Source: an uncultured Bacteroidales bacterium
GTDB lineage: Bacteria > Bacteroidota > Bacteroidia > Bacteroidales > Bacteroidaceae
Length of the DNA stretch: 35,906 nucleotides
Direction of reading: 5' to 3'
NCBI GenBank assembly: GCA_902768125.1
Contig: CACXKA010000023.1
Location: 1-35,906, forward strand
The notes under the pieces were generated by a model. The model saw nothing but the letters and a program-made list of their open reading frames with translations. It was not told the DNA's origin and did no database searches. Both the position numbers and the translations under genes were made by a program. Below are positions 5,913 through 13,678 of the stretch, in pieces (positions within the stretch are counted from its first letter, which is position 1; the number at the start of each line of letters is the position of its first letter).

Positions 5913-8399
5913 ATGAAAAGAATCATCACATCGATGGTGGCTGTCATCACAGTCATCGGAGCGATTGCTCAAGACAAGAATGGTGGCTACCCCATCACAC
6001 AAGTGCCTTTCACCAAGGTTAAAGTAGCTCCAAATACCTTCTGGGGACAGCGTCTGCAAGCCAGTCAGGACGTAACCATCCCACTTGCCTTCTCCAAGAA
6101 TGAGGAGACAGGGCGCTACACCAACTTCAGCAATGCCGCCCAGCACCTGAAAGACCCATCGAAGGTGTTTGAGATTAAACAAGGTACGTTTTCTTTCGAT
6201 GACACTGACCCTTACAAGACCATTGAGGGTGCCAGCTACCTCTTGCAGACCTACCCTAATGCCAAGTTCAAAGGTGGTCGTCTCGACAAGTATGTGGATC
6301 GTGTGATTGCCGTCATTGCTTCTGGTCAAGAGCCCGACGGCTACCTCTACACCTCACGCACCCAGAACCCACAACATCCCCACGAATGGGCTGGTGCAAA
6401 GCGTTGGGAACGGGTGGAGGACCTTTCCCATGAGTTCTACAACCTCGGACATCTCTGTGAGGCAGCAGTGGCGCACTACTATGCCACAGGCAAGAAGAAC
6501 TTCCTCAACGTCGCCATCAAGTATGCCGACTGCGTATGCCGTGAAGTGGGTGAAAAAGCTGGGCAGGCAAGTGTGGTGCCAGGACATCAAATTGCCGAGA
6601 TGGGATTAGCCAAACTCTATATTGCCACAGGTGACAAGAAGTATTTGGAGCAAGCCAAGTTCTTCCTTGACAAACGTGGTAAGCGGGATGCTGCATGGAG
6701 GAGGACGCCTAACGGACTTTTTGACACAGATGGTTTCTATCATCGCTTGGATGAATATAGCCAAAGTCATAAACCTGTCTTGGAGCAGGATGAAGCAGTC
6801 GGTCATGCTGTGCGTGCGGGTTATATGTATGCAGGTATGGCAGATGTGGCAGCCCTTACTGGTGATCAGCGTTACATCGAAGCCATTGACCGCATTTGGG
6901 ACAACATCGTTAGCAAAAAATACTATATCACAGGTGGTGTGGGTGCCACAGCGAGTGGTGAAGCCTTCGGCAAAAACTACGAATTGCCCAACATGAGTGC
7001 TTATTGCGAGACTTGTGCCGCCATAGCTCAGGTGTATCTCAATTACCGACTCTTCCTCCTGCATGGTGACAGTAAATATTATGATGCGTTGGAGCGTTCA
7101 CTCTACAATGGTGTCATCTCAGGCATCAGCATCGATGGTGGCAAATTCTTCTACCCCAACCCACTCCAGAGTATGGGACAACACCAACGCCAGGAGTGGT
7201 TTGGTTGTGCCTGCTGCCCATCCAATGCGGCCCGTTTCATTCCTTCACTTCCTCAGTACATCTATGCCGTGAAGGACAACGGACTTTATATCAATCTCTT
7301 CAACTCTAACACCGTCAATGTAAAGGTCGGAAAGCAAAACGTGACCCTCACACAGCAGACCAACTATCCTTGGGACGGAGATGTCACCCTGAAAATTGAC
7401 AATGGTACTGGCAAGTACACACTAAACATCCGCATCCCTGGATGGGTAAAGGGAGAAGTCGTACCCAGCGACCTCTACACTTACGCTGATGGCAAGCGTC
7501 TTGGCTACACCATCAAGGTCAATGGACAGGATGTGAAGAGTGAGTTAAAGCAGGGCTATTTCGTGATTGACCGTACTTGGAAAAAGGGAGATAAGGTGGG
7601 CATTCATTTCGATATGGAACCTCGTATTGTTCGTGCCAACGGTCAGGTTGCTGCCGATAAGGGACGTGTTGCCATCGAGCGCGGACCTATTGTCTATTGC
7701 GCAGAACATCCTGACAACCAATGCGATGTCCTCTCCGTGCTCATCAACCAAGAACCCCAATTCCAATTGAGCTCAAAGGATATTATGCAGACTACCGTGC
7801 AGACGCTCACCACCGATGCCCAGACCCTTACTTTTGACCAGCAGGGTAAACTCCAAACTCACGATGAACGCCTTGTACTCATCCCCTACTATGCATGGGC
7901 ACATCGTGGTCCTGGTAAGATGACGGTGTGGCTTCCACAAGACCTCAACGCCACCACTCCTGCTCAACCTGCTTCTATCGCTTCAGAAAGCAAAGTGAGC
8001 GGCAGCAAGCGGAACCTGCCTGCGCTCTCATCCATCAATGACCGCCTCGTGCCTTCGGATGGTGAAGACCGTTCCATTCCTTACACCCATTGGTGGCCAG
8101 GAAAGAACTCTACCGAATGGTTACAGTATGACTTCAAGCAAGCCGAGACCGTCAACACCTCCACCGTCTATTGGTTTGATGATGGTCCTTGGGGCGGATG
8201 CCGAGTGCCTGACAGTTGGAAACTTTACTACAAAACCACCTCAGGCGAATGGAAAGAAGTACAGCATCCTACCGCCTACAATACCGTGAAAGGTGCTGCC
8301 AACATCGTTAACTTCGACCCCGTGAAGACCACCGCCATGAAACTTGAAATCGTACAAGGAGAATATAGTGCTGGCGTGTTTGAATGGAGTGTCAAATAG
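5913..8399 (+). CDS. GH127-family beta-L-arabinofuranosidase, secreted
   Basis: This predicted exo-glycosidase removes beta-L-arabinofuranosyl residues. The 828-residue product begins with a signal peptide (MKRIITSMVAVITVIGAIAQ). The catalytic core shows the hallmarks known from HypBA1. GEAF places a Glu at residue 350. Sixteen residues on, YCETC gives Glu366 and Cys368, and CACCPSN gives Cys434 and Cys435; these Glu/Cys positions match the zinc-thiolate site and catalytic cysteine of the family. The last 130 or so residues form a discoidin-like beta-sandwich (THWWPGKNSTEWLQYDF ... FEWSVK), probably sugar-binding. The frame is open back to 5748, but the promoter at 5846-5877 and the signal peptide favour 5913. 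GH146 is a close relative and cannot be ruled out. The protein lacks the C-terminal tail seen in four neighbours, so it is probably periplasmic. Confidence 0.88.
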   Translation: MKRIITSMVAVITVIGAIAQDKNGGYPITQVPFTKVKVAPNTFWGQRLQASQDVTIPLAFSKNEETGRYTNFSNAAQHLKDPSKVFEIKQGTFSFDDTDPYKTIEGASYLLQTYPNAKFKGGRLDKYVDRVIAVIASGQEPDGYLYTSRTQNPQHPHEWAGAKRWERVEDLSHEFYNLGHLCEAAVAHYYATGKKNFLNVAIKYADCVCREVGEKAGQASVVPGHQIAEMGLAKLYIATGDKKYLEQAKFFLDKRGKRDAAWRRTPNGLFDTDGFYHRLDEYSQSHKPVLEQDEAVGHAVRAGYMYAGMADVAALTGDQRYIEAIDRIWDNIVSKKYYITGGVGATASGEAFGKNYELPNMSAYCETCAAIAQVYLNYRLFLLHGDSKYYDALERSLYNGVISGISIDGGKFFYPNPLQSMGQHQRQEWFGCACCPSNAARFIPSLPQYIYAVKDNGLYINLFNSNTVNVKVGKQNVTLTQQTNYPWDGDVTLKIDNGTGKYTLNIRIPGWVKGEVVPSDLYTYADGKRLGYTIKVNGQDVKSELKQGYFVIDRTWKKGDKVGIHFDMEPRIVRANGQVAADKGRVAIERGPIVYCAEHPDNQCDVLSVLINQEPQFQLSSKDIMQTTVQTLTTDAQTLTFDQQGKLQTHDERLVLIPYYAWAHRGPGKMTVWLPQDLNATTPAQPASIASESKVSGSKRNLPALSSINDRLVPSDGEDRSIPYTHWWPGKNSTEWLQYDFKQAETVNTSTVYWFDDGPWGGCRVPDSWKLYYKTTSGEWKEVQHPTAYNTVKGAANIVNFDPVKTTAMKLEIVQGEYSAGVFEWSVK

Positions 8400-8403
8400 C
8401 ATA

Positions 8404-8438
8404 AGAAAGCCCCACAATTAGCGGGGCTTTCTTTTTTT
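8404..8438. terminator. Bidirectional terminator between GH127 and GH31
   Basis: GAAAGCCCC pairs with GGGGCTTTC around a short loop, with seven T residues following on the plus strand. It lies between two convergent genes only 37 bp apart. Confidence 0.85.
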
Positions 8439-10938
8439 ATATCTTTACGTTTACTTTCTTTCCTTTATAAATCACTTCCTGTTTCTTTCCGTCTTTCACC
8501 ACGATAAAGGTTCTTGTGGTGGGCATTCCCTCGAAGGCGCCCTTGCGTTTGTCGATGATTAGGCTTTGAGCAGCATCGTTCCAAGTGAAGGTGATACGGC
8601 TGCACTTGCCTTGTTCGTAGTCGTTGGTTTGACCATCATCCTCGTAAAGGGTGAAGGTAGTGTCAGCCCCTGGATAAATATGCAGTTCAATGGGCGCATC
8701 AGCTTTGTCGGCAGCATATTGCTTGTCTGGACCGATTGGCAGGATGCTTCCACCCTTTACGTACACAGGAATATTGGTACGATTGACTGCTGTTTCCACC
8801 ATCTGACCACCTGCATAGTGCTTGCCCGTGCGGAAGTCATACCATCCAGCTTTATTTTGAGGCAGATAAGTCTTCCAAGCCTGCACGTTTGGCTCTGTGA
8901 TTGGGTTCACAAGCAGAGACTTTCCAAACATATACTCACGCTGTTGTGCCAAAGCCTCAGGGTCGTTGGCAAAGTCAAAGATGAGAGGACGCATCAACGT
9001 GGAACCTTCAAAGGCGATAGCGGCAGCATTGCTATAGATATAAGGCAAGAGGCGATAACGCTCTTTCAGACACTCGGCAATGATGCCCTGAGCTTCACTA
9101 CCATAGTTCCAAGGCTCCGTATTGCTCATATAGCCATGAACTCGCATCAGCGGCAGATAGACAGAAGTCTCTATCCAGCGCAACATCCGTTCGATATAAG
9201 CCTGATCCTGATATTGGTTGCCCGGACGGAAGAAACCACCTGCATCGTAAGTCCACCAAGGAATGCCAGCCGCTTGCATGCCCAAACCAGCGGTAATCTG
9301 CCGACGGAATGTCTCCCAATCATTGCCCACATCGCCTGACCACATTGCCGAGCCGTAACGCTGGATGCCAGGGAAACCGCAACGCGTGAGAATCATTGGA
9401 CGCTTCTCGGATGCATCCTGACGCAAACCCTCATACACAGTCTTGTTCACCAACAGAGGATAGACATTGCGGAAGAGTTCACCTGGATATTTTCCATCCA
9501 CCACGCGACGACCCACCAAGTCATCATTCTCAGGCTCTGTAGCATCCTGCCACCATGCATCGATGCCCAGTGGCACCAAACGCTTGCTGAAGTTGCTCCA
9601 ATAGGCATTGGCTGCAGCAGGGTTGAAGAAGTCAATCCAATCAGTGCCAGGAATATAAAAACCCTCACGAAGCAGCTGCTTGCCCACTTCTGAGTTCTTG
9701 TCAATCTTCGACCACACCGACACCATCAGACGCATGTTCATAGCATGCAGATCATCTGTCAGTTGCTTAGGGTTGGGATAGTTTGCCTCATCAAAGCGCA
9801 TGGCATTCCAACCATACTTGCCCCAATACTGCCAGTCCTGCACAATCACATCGGCAGGCAGGTTCTCGCTACGGAAACGCTTGGCTGTGTTGATGATTTC
9901 GTCTTGAGAATGGAAACGCTCACGGCAATGAATATAACCCAATGCCCACTGAGGCATCAGCGGTGAATCACCCGTCAGTTTGCGGTAAGAAGCGATGATT
10001 TCGTCAGCATTGCCCACAAACACCGTGTAATCGACAGCCTGCGCCACTGGCGAGCTGAACACTGTCTCGTTCTTCACCTTGCCATAATACACCACAGGCT
10101 TGTCACCGTTGGAGAGCTCTGCCGTCAAGGTGTGAGAACCCTGAGAGAGATGAACAATCGTGGAAGCTGTAGGAGGCAGCCACGTGTTCTGCAACTCAAT
10201 GACTGTCTTGCCGTCAATGACAAGGTTGTGACGACGTGCCATCTTCTGACCTACATCGAGCAAGAGTGAATAGTCACCCGCTTCTGTCACATTGATGGTA
10301 GCCGCAAACTGGTTGCTGCGTCTCACCTCCTGCTTGCCACCCTCGGTGGAAGTCACGTTCACCACTTCTGTGCTGCCTACACCGCCACCCTTCGTCATCT
10401 CCACCTTCGAATCCATAGGATTGAAATCAGTGAGTCCGTAGTTGTTCCACAAAATGCCATAGCCACGATTTGACAGCATCATGGGAATGGAAATCTGGGT
10501 GTTGACTTGTGTCAGTCGGCGAGAGAGACCACGGATATTGGTGTAACCATCCTGAAACTGACCCAATCCATAGAGATATTCTCCCTCTGGTGAGGCGAAA
10601 GTCAAACGTGCCTCATAAGTCTGGATGCCTGCCACAGAAGCAGCTTTCAGTTGATGTTCCGTCGCCGTGAAGACCACCTTGCCGCTTTTGTCCAACACCT
10701 CCACCAACTGCTTGGCGGCATCCACATTCACTGAGATGTCGTTACTCTTCACCTCGTCGTTCTTTACATAGAGCCACTCTGGCAACTCTTCCGCTGCCTT
10801 GTTCTCCACATACTGGATGCGCACAGCATTGCGTGCCACTGTCTTGACAACCAGCGTACCTTTTCCAAACGGATAGTCAGTTGCCAACATTGACTGGCAG
10901 CACCATACCGTACACAACAAAATCAATAATTTCTTCAT
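8437..10938 (-). CDS. GH31 family glycosidase, probable alpha-xylosidase
   Basis: This secreted alpha-glycosidase of 833 residues has an N-terminal signal peptide (MKKLLILLCTVWCCQSMLA). After the GH31 N-terminal beta-sandwich there is a PA14-like insert at about 205-290. It is followed by the catalytic barrel, with WWQDATEPE giving the nucleophile Asp465 and WSGD giving the likely acid/base Asp536. A DUF5110-type C-terminal sandwich ends the protein. A PA14 insert at this point is characteristic of Bacteroidetes GH31 alpha-xylosidases acting on xyloglucan or complex xylan oligosaccharides, which is the basis for the substrate call; alpha-glucosidase activity is the alternative. No TAnnTTTG box is visible in its 300-bp leader, so it may be co-transcribed with the GH97 gene upstream. 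The C terminus has no sorting-like tail. Confidence 0.88.
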   Translation of the reverse strand: MKKLLILLCTVWCCQSMLATDYPFGKGTLVVKTVARNAVRIQYVENKAAEELPEWLYVKNDEVKSNDISVNVDAAKQLVEVLDKSGKVVFTATEHQLKAASVAGIQTYEARLTFASPEGEYLYGLGQFQDGYTNIRGLSRRLTQVNTQISIPMMLSNRGYGILWNNYGLTDFNPMDSKVEMTKGGGVGSTEVVNVTSTEGGKQEVRRSNQFAATINVTEAGDYSLLLDVGQKMARRHNLVIDGKTVIELQNTWLPPTASTIVHLSQGSHTLTAELSNGDKPVVYYGKVKNETVFSSPVAQAVDYTVFVGNADEIIASYRKLTGDSPLMPQWALGYIHCRERFHSQDEIINTAKRFRSENLPADVIVQDWQYWGKYGWNAMRFDEANYPNPKQLTDDLHAMNMRLMVSVWSKIDKNSEVGKQLLREGFYIPGTDWIDFFNPAAANAYWSNFSKRLVPLGIDAWWQDATEPENDDLVGRRVVDGKYPGELFRNVYPLLVNKTVYEGLRQDASEKRPMILTRCGFPGIQRYGSAMWSGDVGNDWETFRRQITAGLGMQAAGIPWWTYDAGGFFRPGNQYQDQAYIERMLRWIETSVYLPLMRVHGYMSNTEPWNYGSEAQGIIAECLKERYRLLPYIYSNAAAIAFEGSTLMRPLIFDFANDPEALAQQREYMFGKSLLVNPITEPNVQAWKTYLPQNKAGWYDFRTGKHYAGGQMVETAVNRTNIPVYVKGGSILPIGPDKQYAADKADAPIELHIYPGADTTFTLYEDDGQTNDYEQGKCSRITFTWNDAAQSLIIDKRKGAFEGMPTTRTFIVVKDGKKQEVIYKGKKVNVKI

Positions 10939-11003
10939 ACTATTTCTTGTTTAATTTAACCTTAACTTAACTATAGGGGCTCTAAACTCTGAACCCTAAA
11001 CTC

Positions 11004-11033
11004 TCCTCCCCCTTGGGGGAGCTAGAGGGGGCT
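11004..11033. repeat. CTCCCCCTTGGGGGAG palindrome with G-rich flank
   Basis: A GC-rich hairpin (CTCCCCCTTGGGGGAG, within about 11006-11021) is followed by CTAGAGGGGGC. It stands out from the surrounding AT-rich leader. I believe similar elements are scattered in Bacteroidales intergenic regions, but this is from memory. It lies in the leader between the GH97 and GH31 genes. Confidence 0.5.
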
Positions 11034-11110
11034 TTATCTATTCTTATACATTTTCTCGTAGTACTTCTCATCATTCTTTATTCTTTGTGTGCTTCGCACA
11101 GTCGCTGAAG

Positions 11111-11205
11111 GTAAATTCGGAGTAAATACGGAGTAAATTTATTTGAGTAAATGAGAAGTTTTTATTTACTGGTCTAAATTTACTCCGAATTTACTTGATA
11201 TTTAC
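11111..11205. repeat. Mirror-symmetric GTAAAT/ATTTAC inverted array
   Basis: Four GTAAAT copies start at 11111, 11122, 11133 and 11147, spaced 11, 11 and 14. Four ATTTAC copies start at 11164, 11178, 11189 and 11200, spaced 14, 11 and 11. Every pair is symmetric about base 11158. The perfect long arms are 11111-11127 (GTAAATTCGGAGTAAAT) and 11178-11194. It fills much of the 300-bp gap (10939-11238) between the GH97 and GH31 genes. No protein-coding potential is seen. It could be a folded RNA element, a cooperative binding array, or a small palindromic mobile repeat. Confidence 0.85.
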
Positions 11206-11238
11206 TTTCCGAGAAAGTGCCTCAACCCTAACCTTCAG

Positions 11239-13119
11239 TTAGCGCTTAATCACGTACAGGAACCCCCCACGAGGTTGGCAATCCACCTTGGCGGGAAGAG
11301 CCGATTCTGTAGTGATGTTCCACGGAGCAGCACTATTGCCGCTATCTGCAAACGACAGGATGCTGCCCTTCACGGTCTTGATGAAGTTCGTGTTGATGGC
11401 AATGGTGCGAGGGTCATCAGAACCGTTGATGCCAGCCACATACCAAGTGTTGCCCTTGCGACGTGCAATCACAGCATATTCGCCTGGATAACCTGCCACC
11501 AAACGGGTTTCGTCCCATGCAGCAGGCAATTGGCTCAAGAAATCCTGCACCTCTTTGGGCTGTGCGAGGAAACTCTCAGGACGGTCAGCCAGATGTTGCA
11601 AACCCGACTCGAAGAGTACCGTCAATGCCAATTCATGGGCATGAGAGGTGATGTGTGGATGCTGTGAGTCAGAGAAAGCACAAGGCGTATAGTCCATCGG
11701 ACCCACCACGTTACGCGTGAAAGGCAATGTGGCATTGTGAGACGCTGCTTTTTTCGTGAAAGTCGGCACGTTATTATACCACTCAGCACCATACACACCC
11801 TCCGTAGAAAGCAAGTTGGGATAAGTGCGCTGCCAACCGCGTGGGATAGGCGCACCGTGGAAATTAATCAGCAAATGATGACGTGCTGCACATTCGAGCA
11901 AGTCGATGCAGTAATCCATATTCATCTGGTTGTCACCTGAGAAGAAGTCAATCTTCACACCAGCCACACCAATCTCCTCGCACCAAGCAAACTCTTTCTC
12001 ACGGTCTTCAGGCTTATTGAGGCGGTATTTCGGTCCTGGGGCACCATTCACCCATCCTACAGATGAGTTGTACCAAATCAACGGCTTCACACCCTGCGAC
12101 TTCGCATAGTTGACTGCATCCACCACGCTCTTCCCGTCTTTCATCTCATCCCATTCCGCATCAATCAACACGTAGGGAAGATGCAACGTAGCCGCGAAAT
12201 CCACATATTTCTTGATGATGTTGTAGTCGTTGGAACCGTGATTGTAAGCCCAATACACCCAAGAAACCACGCCTGGATGAATCCAACTGGTGTCTTTGTA
12301 TTGAGTAGGCTCCGACACATCCGTGACCAACGTGGATTGCACCACATCAGCCAACGAACCAATCATGGCGATGCGCCAAGGAGTGTGCCAATCGCCATCA
12401 AGCTTCACCTCATTTTGGTCAGGACACACACGATAATCCTCTGGCTTGCCATCATTGAAGAGGGATGCAGCACTCTGGCGACGTTCGATGTTCGCCTCTG
12501 TGAGCAACACAAACACATTCTCTGCAGGCTGAACCAACACAGGGAAGCCCCAACGAGTGTTGTAGTTCTCCATGACTTGGGAACCACCAAAGCCGCCCAC
12601 CGTCTTCACCTTACCAGTCGTCGTCAGCGGGAAGAAGCCCTCATAGCCATCGCTCCACTGCTGAATCCAGCGTTTCACACCCTCAGGAATCGTGTAAACC
12701 GTCTGTTCACCTTTCAGTTGTTCGTCCTTCAAACCCGACAGCTCATAGCGAAATGCCACACCATCGTTATAGAGACGGAACACCAACTGCACAGGCTTCC
12801 CATTCTTGTCGGCATACTCACACACATACTCATTCGCCACATTCTGCGGGTGCAGTCGTTTGCCTTCCTTCATCTGATAGTCAGCCTTCACCTTGCCACG
12901 CTTCACCATCCGCTGAAATGTCAATTCCTCACCCACCGTAGAAGTGGTGATGCCTACTTTCGAGATATCCAACGCCGTCGTCTGACCATAACGGATGACA
13001 AAACCACCATCCTTCTGTTCCAAAGACAGCTTACCATTGGGTGACACAGCACGCATAGGCTTGGCAACTGCCAACACCGTACACATCATCAGTCCTGCCG
13101 CCAATATCAATTTCTTCAT
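11239..13119 (-). CDS. GH97 family glycosidase, retaining type, probable alpha-galactosidase
   Basis: This secreted enzyme related to SusB releases alpha-linked hexose from oligosaccharides. The frame opens at 13128 (MCNMKK...), but the signal peptide MKKLILAAGLMMCTVLAVA fits a start at the second Met (13119), giving 626 residues. Numbered from the upstream Met, VKIDFF supplies Asp394 and GAEW supplies Glu449. Their 55-residue spacing equals that recalled for the nucleophile and acid/base of the retaining Bacteroides GH97 alpha-galactosidase. Inverting alpha-glucosidases of the SusB type lack that Asp. Alpha-galactosidase is therefore the better guess, by inference. A TACCTTTG box lies upstream at 13162-13169. 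GH31 follows 300 bp downstream on the same strand. Confidence 0.85.
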   Translation of the reverse strand: MKKLILAAGLMMCTVLAVAKPMRAVSPNGKLSLEQKDGGFVIRYGQTTALDISKVGITTSTVGEELTFQRMVKRGKVKADYQMKEGKRLHPQNVANEYVCEYADKNGKPVQLVFRLYNDGVAFRYELSGLKDEQLKGEQTVYTIPEGVKRWIQQWSDGYEGFFPLTTTGKVKTVGGFGGSQVMENYNTRWGFPVLVQPAENVFVLLTEANIERRQSAASLFNDGKPEDYRVCPDQNEVKLDGDWHTPWRIAMIGSLADVVQSTLVTDVSEPTQYKDTSWIHPGVVSWVYWAYNHGSNDYNIIKKYVDFAATLHLPYVLIDAEWDEMKDGKSVVDAVNYAKSQGVKPLIWYNSSVGWVNGAPGPKYRLNKPEDREKEFAWCEEIGVAGVKIDFFSGDNQMNMDYCIDLLECAARHHLLINFHGAPIPRGWQRTYPNLLSTEGVYGAEWYNNVPTFTKKAASHNATLPFTRNVVGPMDYTPCAFSDSQHPHITSHAHELALTVLFESGLQHLADRPESFLAQPKEVQDFLSQLPAAWDETRLVAGYPGEYAVIARRKGNTWYVAGINGSDDPRTIAINTNFIKTVKGSILSFADSGNSAAPWNITTESALPAKVDCQPRGGFLYVIKR

Positions 13120-13161
13120 ATTACACATATTATACTATAGGTTTTGAGAAAATTATGGTTG

Positions 13162-13169
13162 CAAAGGTA
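13162..13169 (-). promoter_or_regulatory. -7 promoter element for the GH97 gene
   Basis: TACCTTTG on the minus strand lies about 43 bp upstream of the start at 13119. A TTG exists further up but at a longer spacing (26 bp) than usual, so only the -7 box is called. Confidence 0.55.
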
Positions 13170-13287
13170 ATACTATTATTTTAGATGGCATCGGACAATT
13201 CAAAAAAAAGATAGGACAAAATTGCCTCAACAAGGTTTTCCGTTCCATCCGTATTCGATTCATCACAAGAAAAACCTTCGTAAAAAT

Positions 13288-13462
13288 TTGAAAGACCAGC
13301 GCGAAAAAGTTGAAAGACTATACTGAAAATGTTTTTAAACTTAATATAAAGTGTTCTTACACTTAAGGGAAAATTATATTCCAAATTTTGGAACATAGGT
13401 TCCAAATCACGAAACGTACGTTCCAAATCTTGGGATATACATTCCAAAGTTTGGAATATAAA
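13288..13462. repeat. Degenerate tandem array: about four 22-bp plus four 21-bp units
   Basis: Four 21-bp units lie at 13379-13399, 13400-13420, 13421-13441 and 13442-13462. Each begins TTCCAAA, and two carry a complementary TTTGGAA half. Upstream, four weaker 22-bp units follow in register at 13288, 13310, 13332 and 13354; the first two begin TTGAAAGAC. A 3-bp slip (13376-13378) separates the two sets. The 21-bp unit is related to the array at 203-286. The minus strand is open through it as 7-residue repeats (LERTFRD, LEPMFQN), but the heptads do not continue into the 22-bp units. It occupies the 550-bp gene-free gap 13129-13678, which otherwise holds the GH97 promoter and the terminator of the next gene. 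Confidence 0.8.
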
Positions 13463-13590
13463 ATACTACTAAGTAAAAAAACATTTTTTGCTAAGGGAAA
13501 AGAAAAATATATCTAAGTGGAAATTATTTTATATCTTTACTTGTTTTTTCATATTTTTCCTTCGGCGCCGACGGCGCAATCTTTCCTATT

Positions 13591-13628
13591 AAAAAAGAAA
13601 GGGCGTGTCTTCACGACACGCCCCCTCT
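13591..13628 (-). terminator. Terminator after the 1105-aa protein gene
   Basis: On the minus strand GGGCGTGTC and GACACGCCC form a 9-bp stem around a 5-base loop, followed by TTTCTTTTTT. It lies about 55 bp after the stop codon at 13679. Confidence 0.85.
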
Positions 13629-13678
13629 TTACAGAATATTATATTTAACCAAAAACTTATATTACTATTTCGTTTCGA

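Noticed and set aside
12181-13044. Long open frame antisense to GH97 (about 287 codons)
   Set aside because: It is a shadow of the GH97 coding sequence with no recognisable motif; similar long antisense frames lie opposite korA, GH3 and PspC and are treated the same way.
13181-13447. 88-codon minus-strand open frame with heptad repeats (MECISQDLERTFRD...) as a gene
   Set aside because: It lies entirely in the tandem DNA repeat and its flank, the heptads break down in the 22-bp units, and the related array at 203-286 is open but has no start. I list it as a repeat and keep the coding option as a finding.
13563-13578. GC-rich GCGCC-GAC-GGCGC hairpin as a regulatory site
   Set aside because: Only a 5-bp stem, placed just downstream of a gene terminator on the minus strand; too little to support a function.
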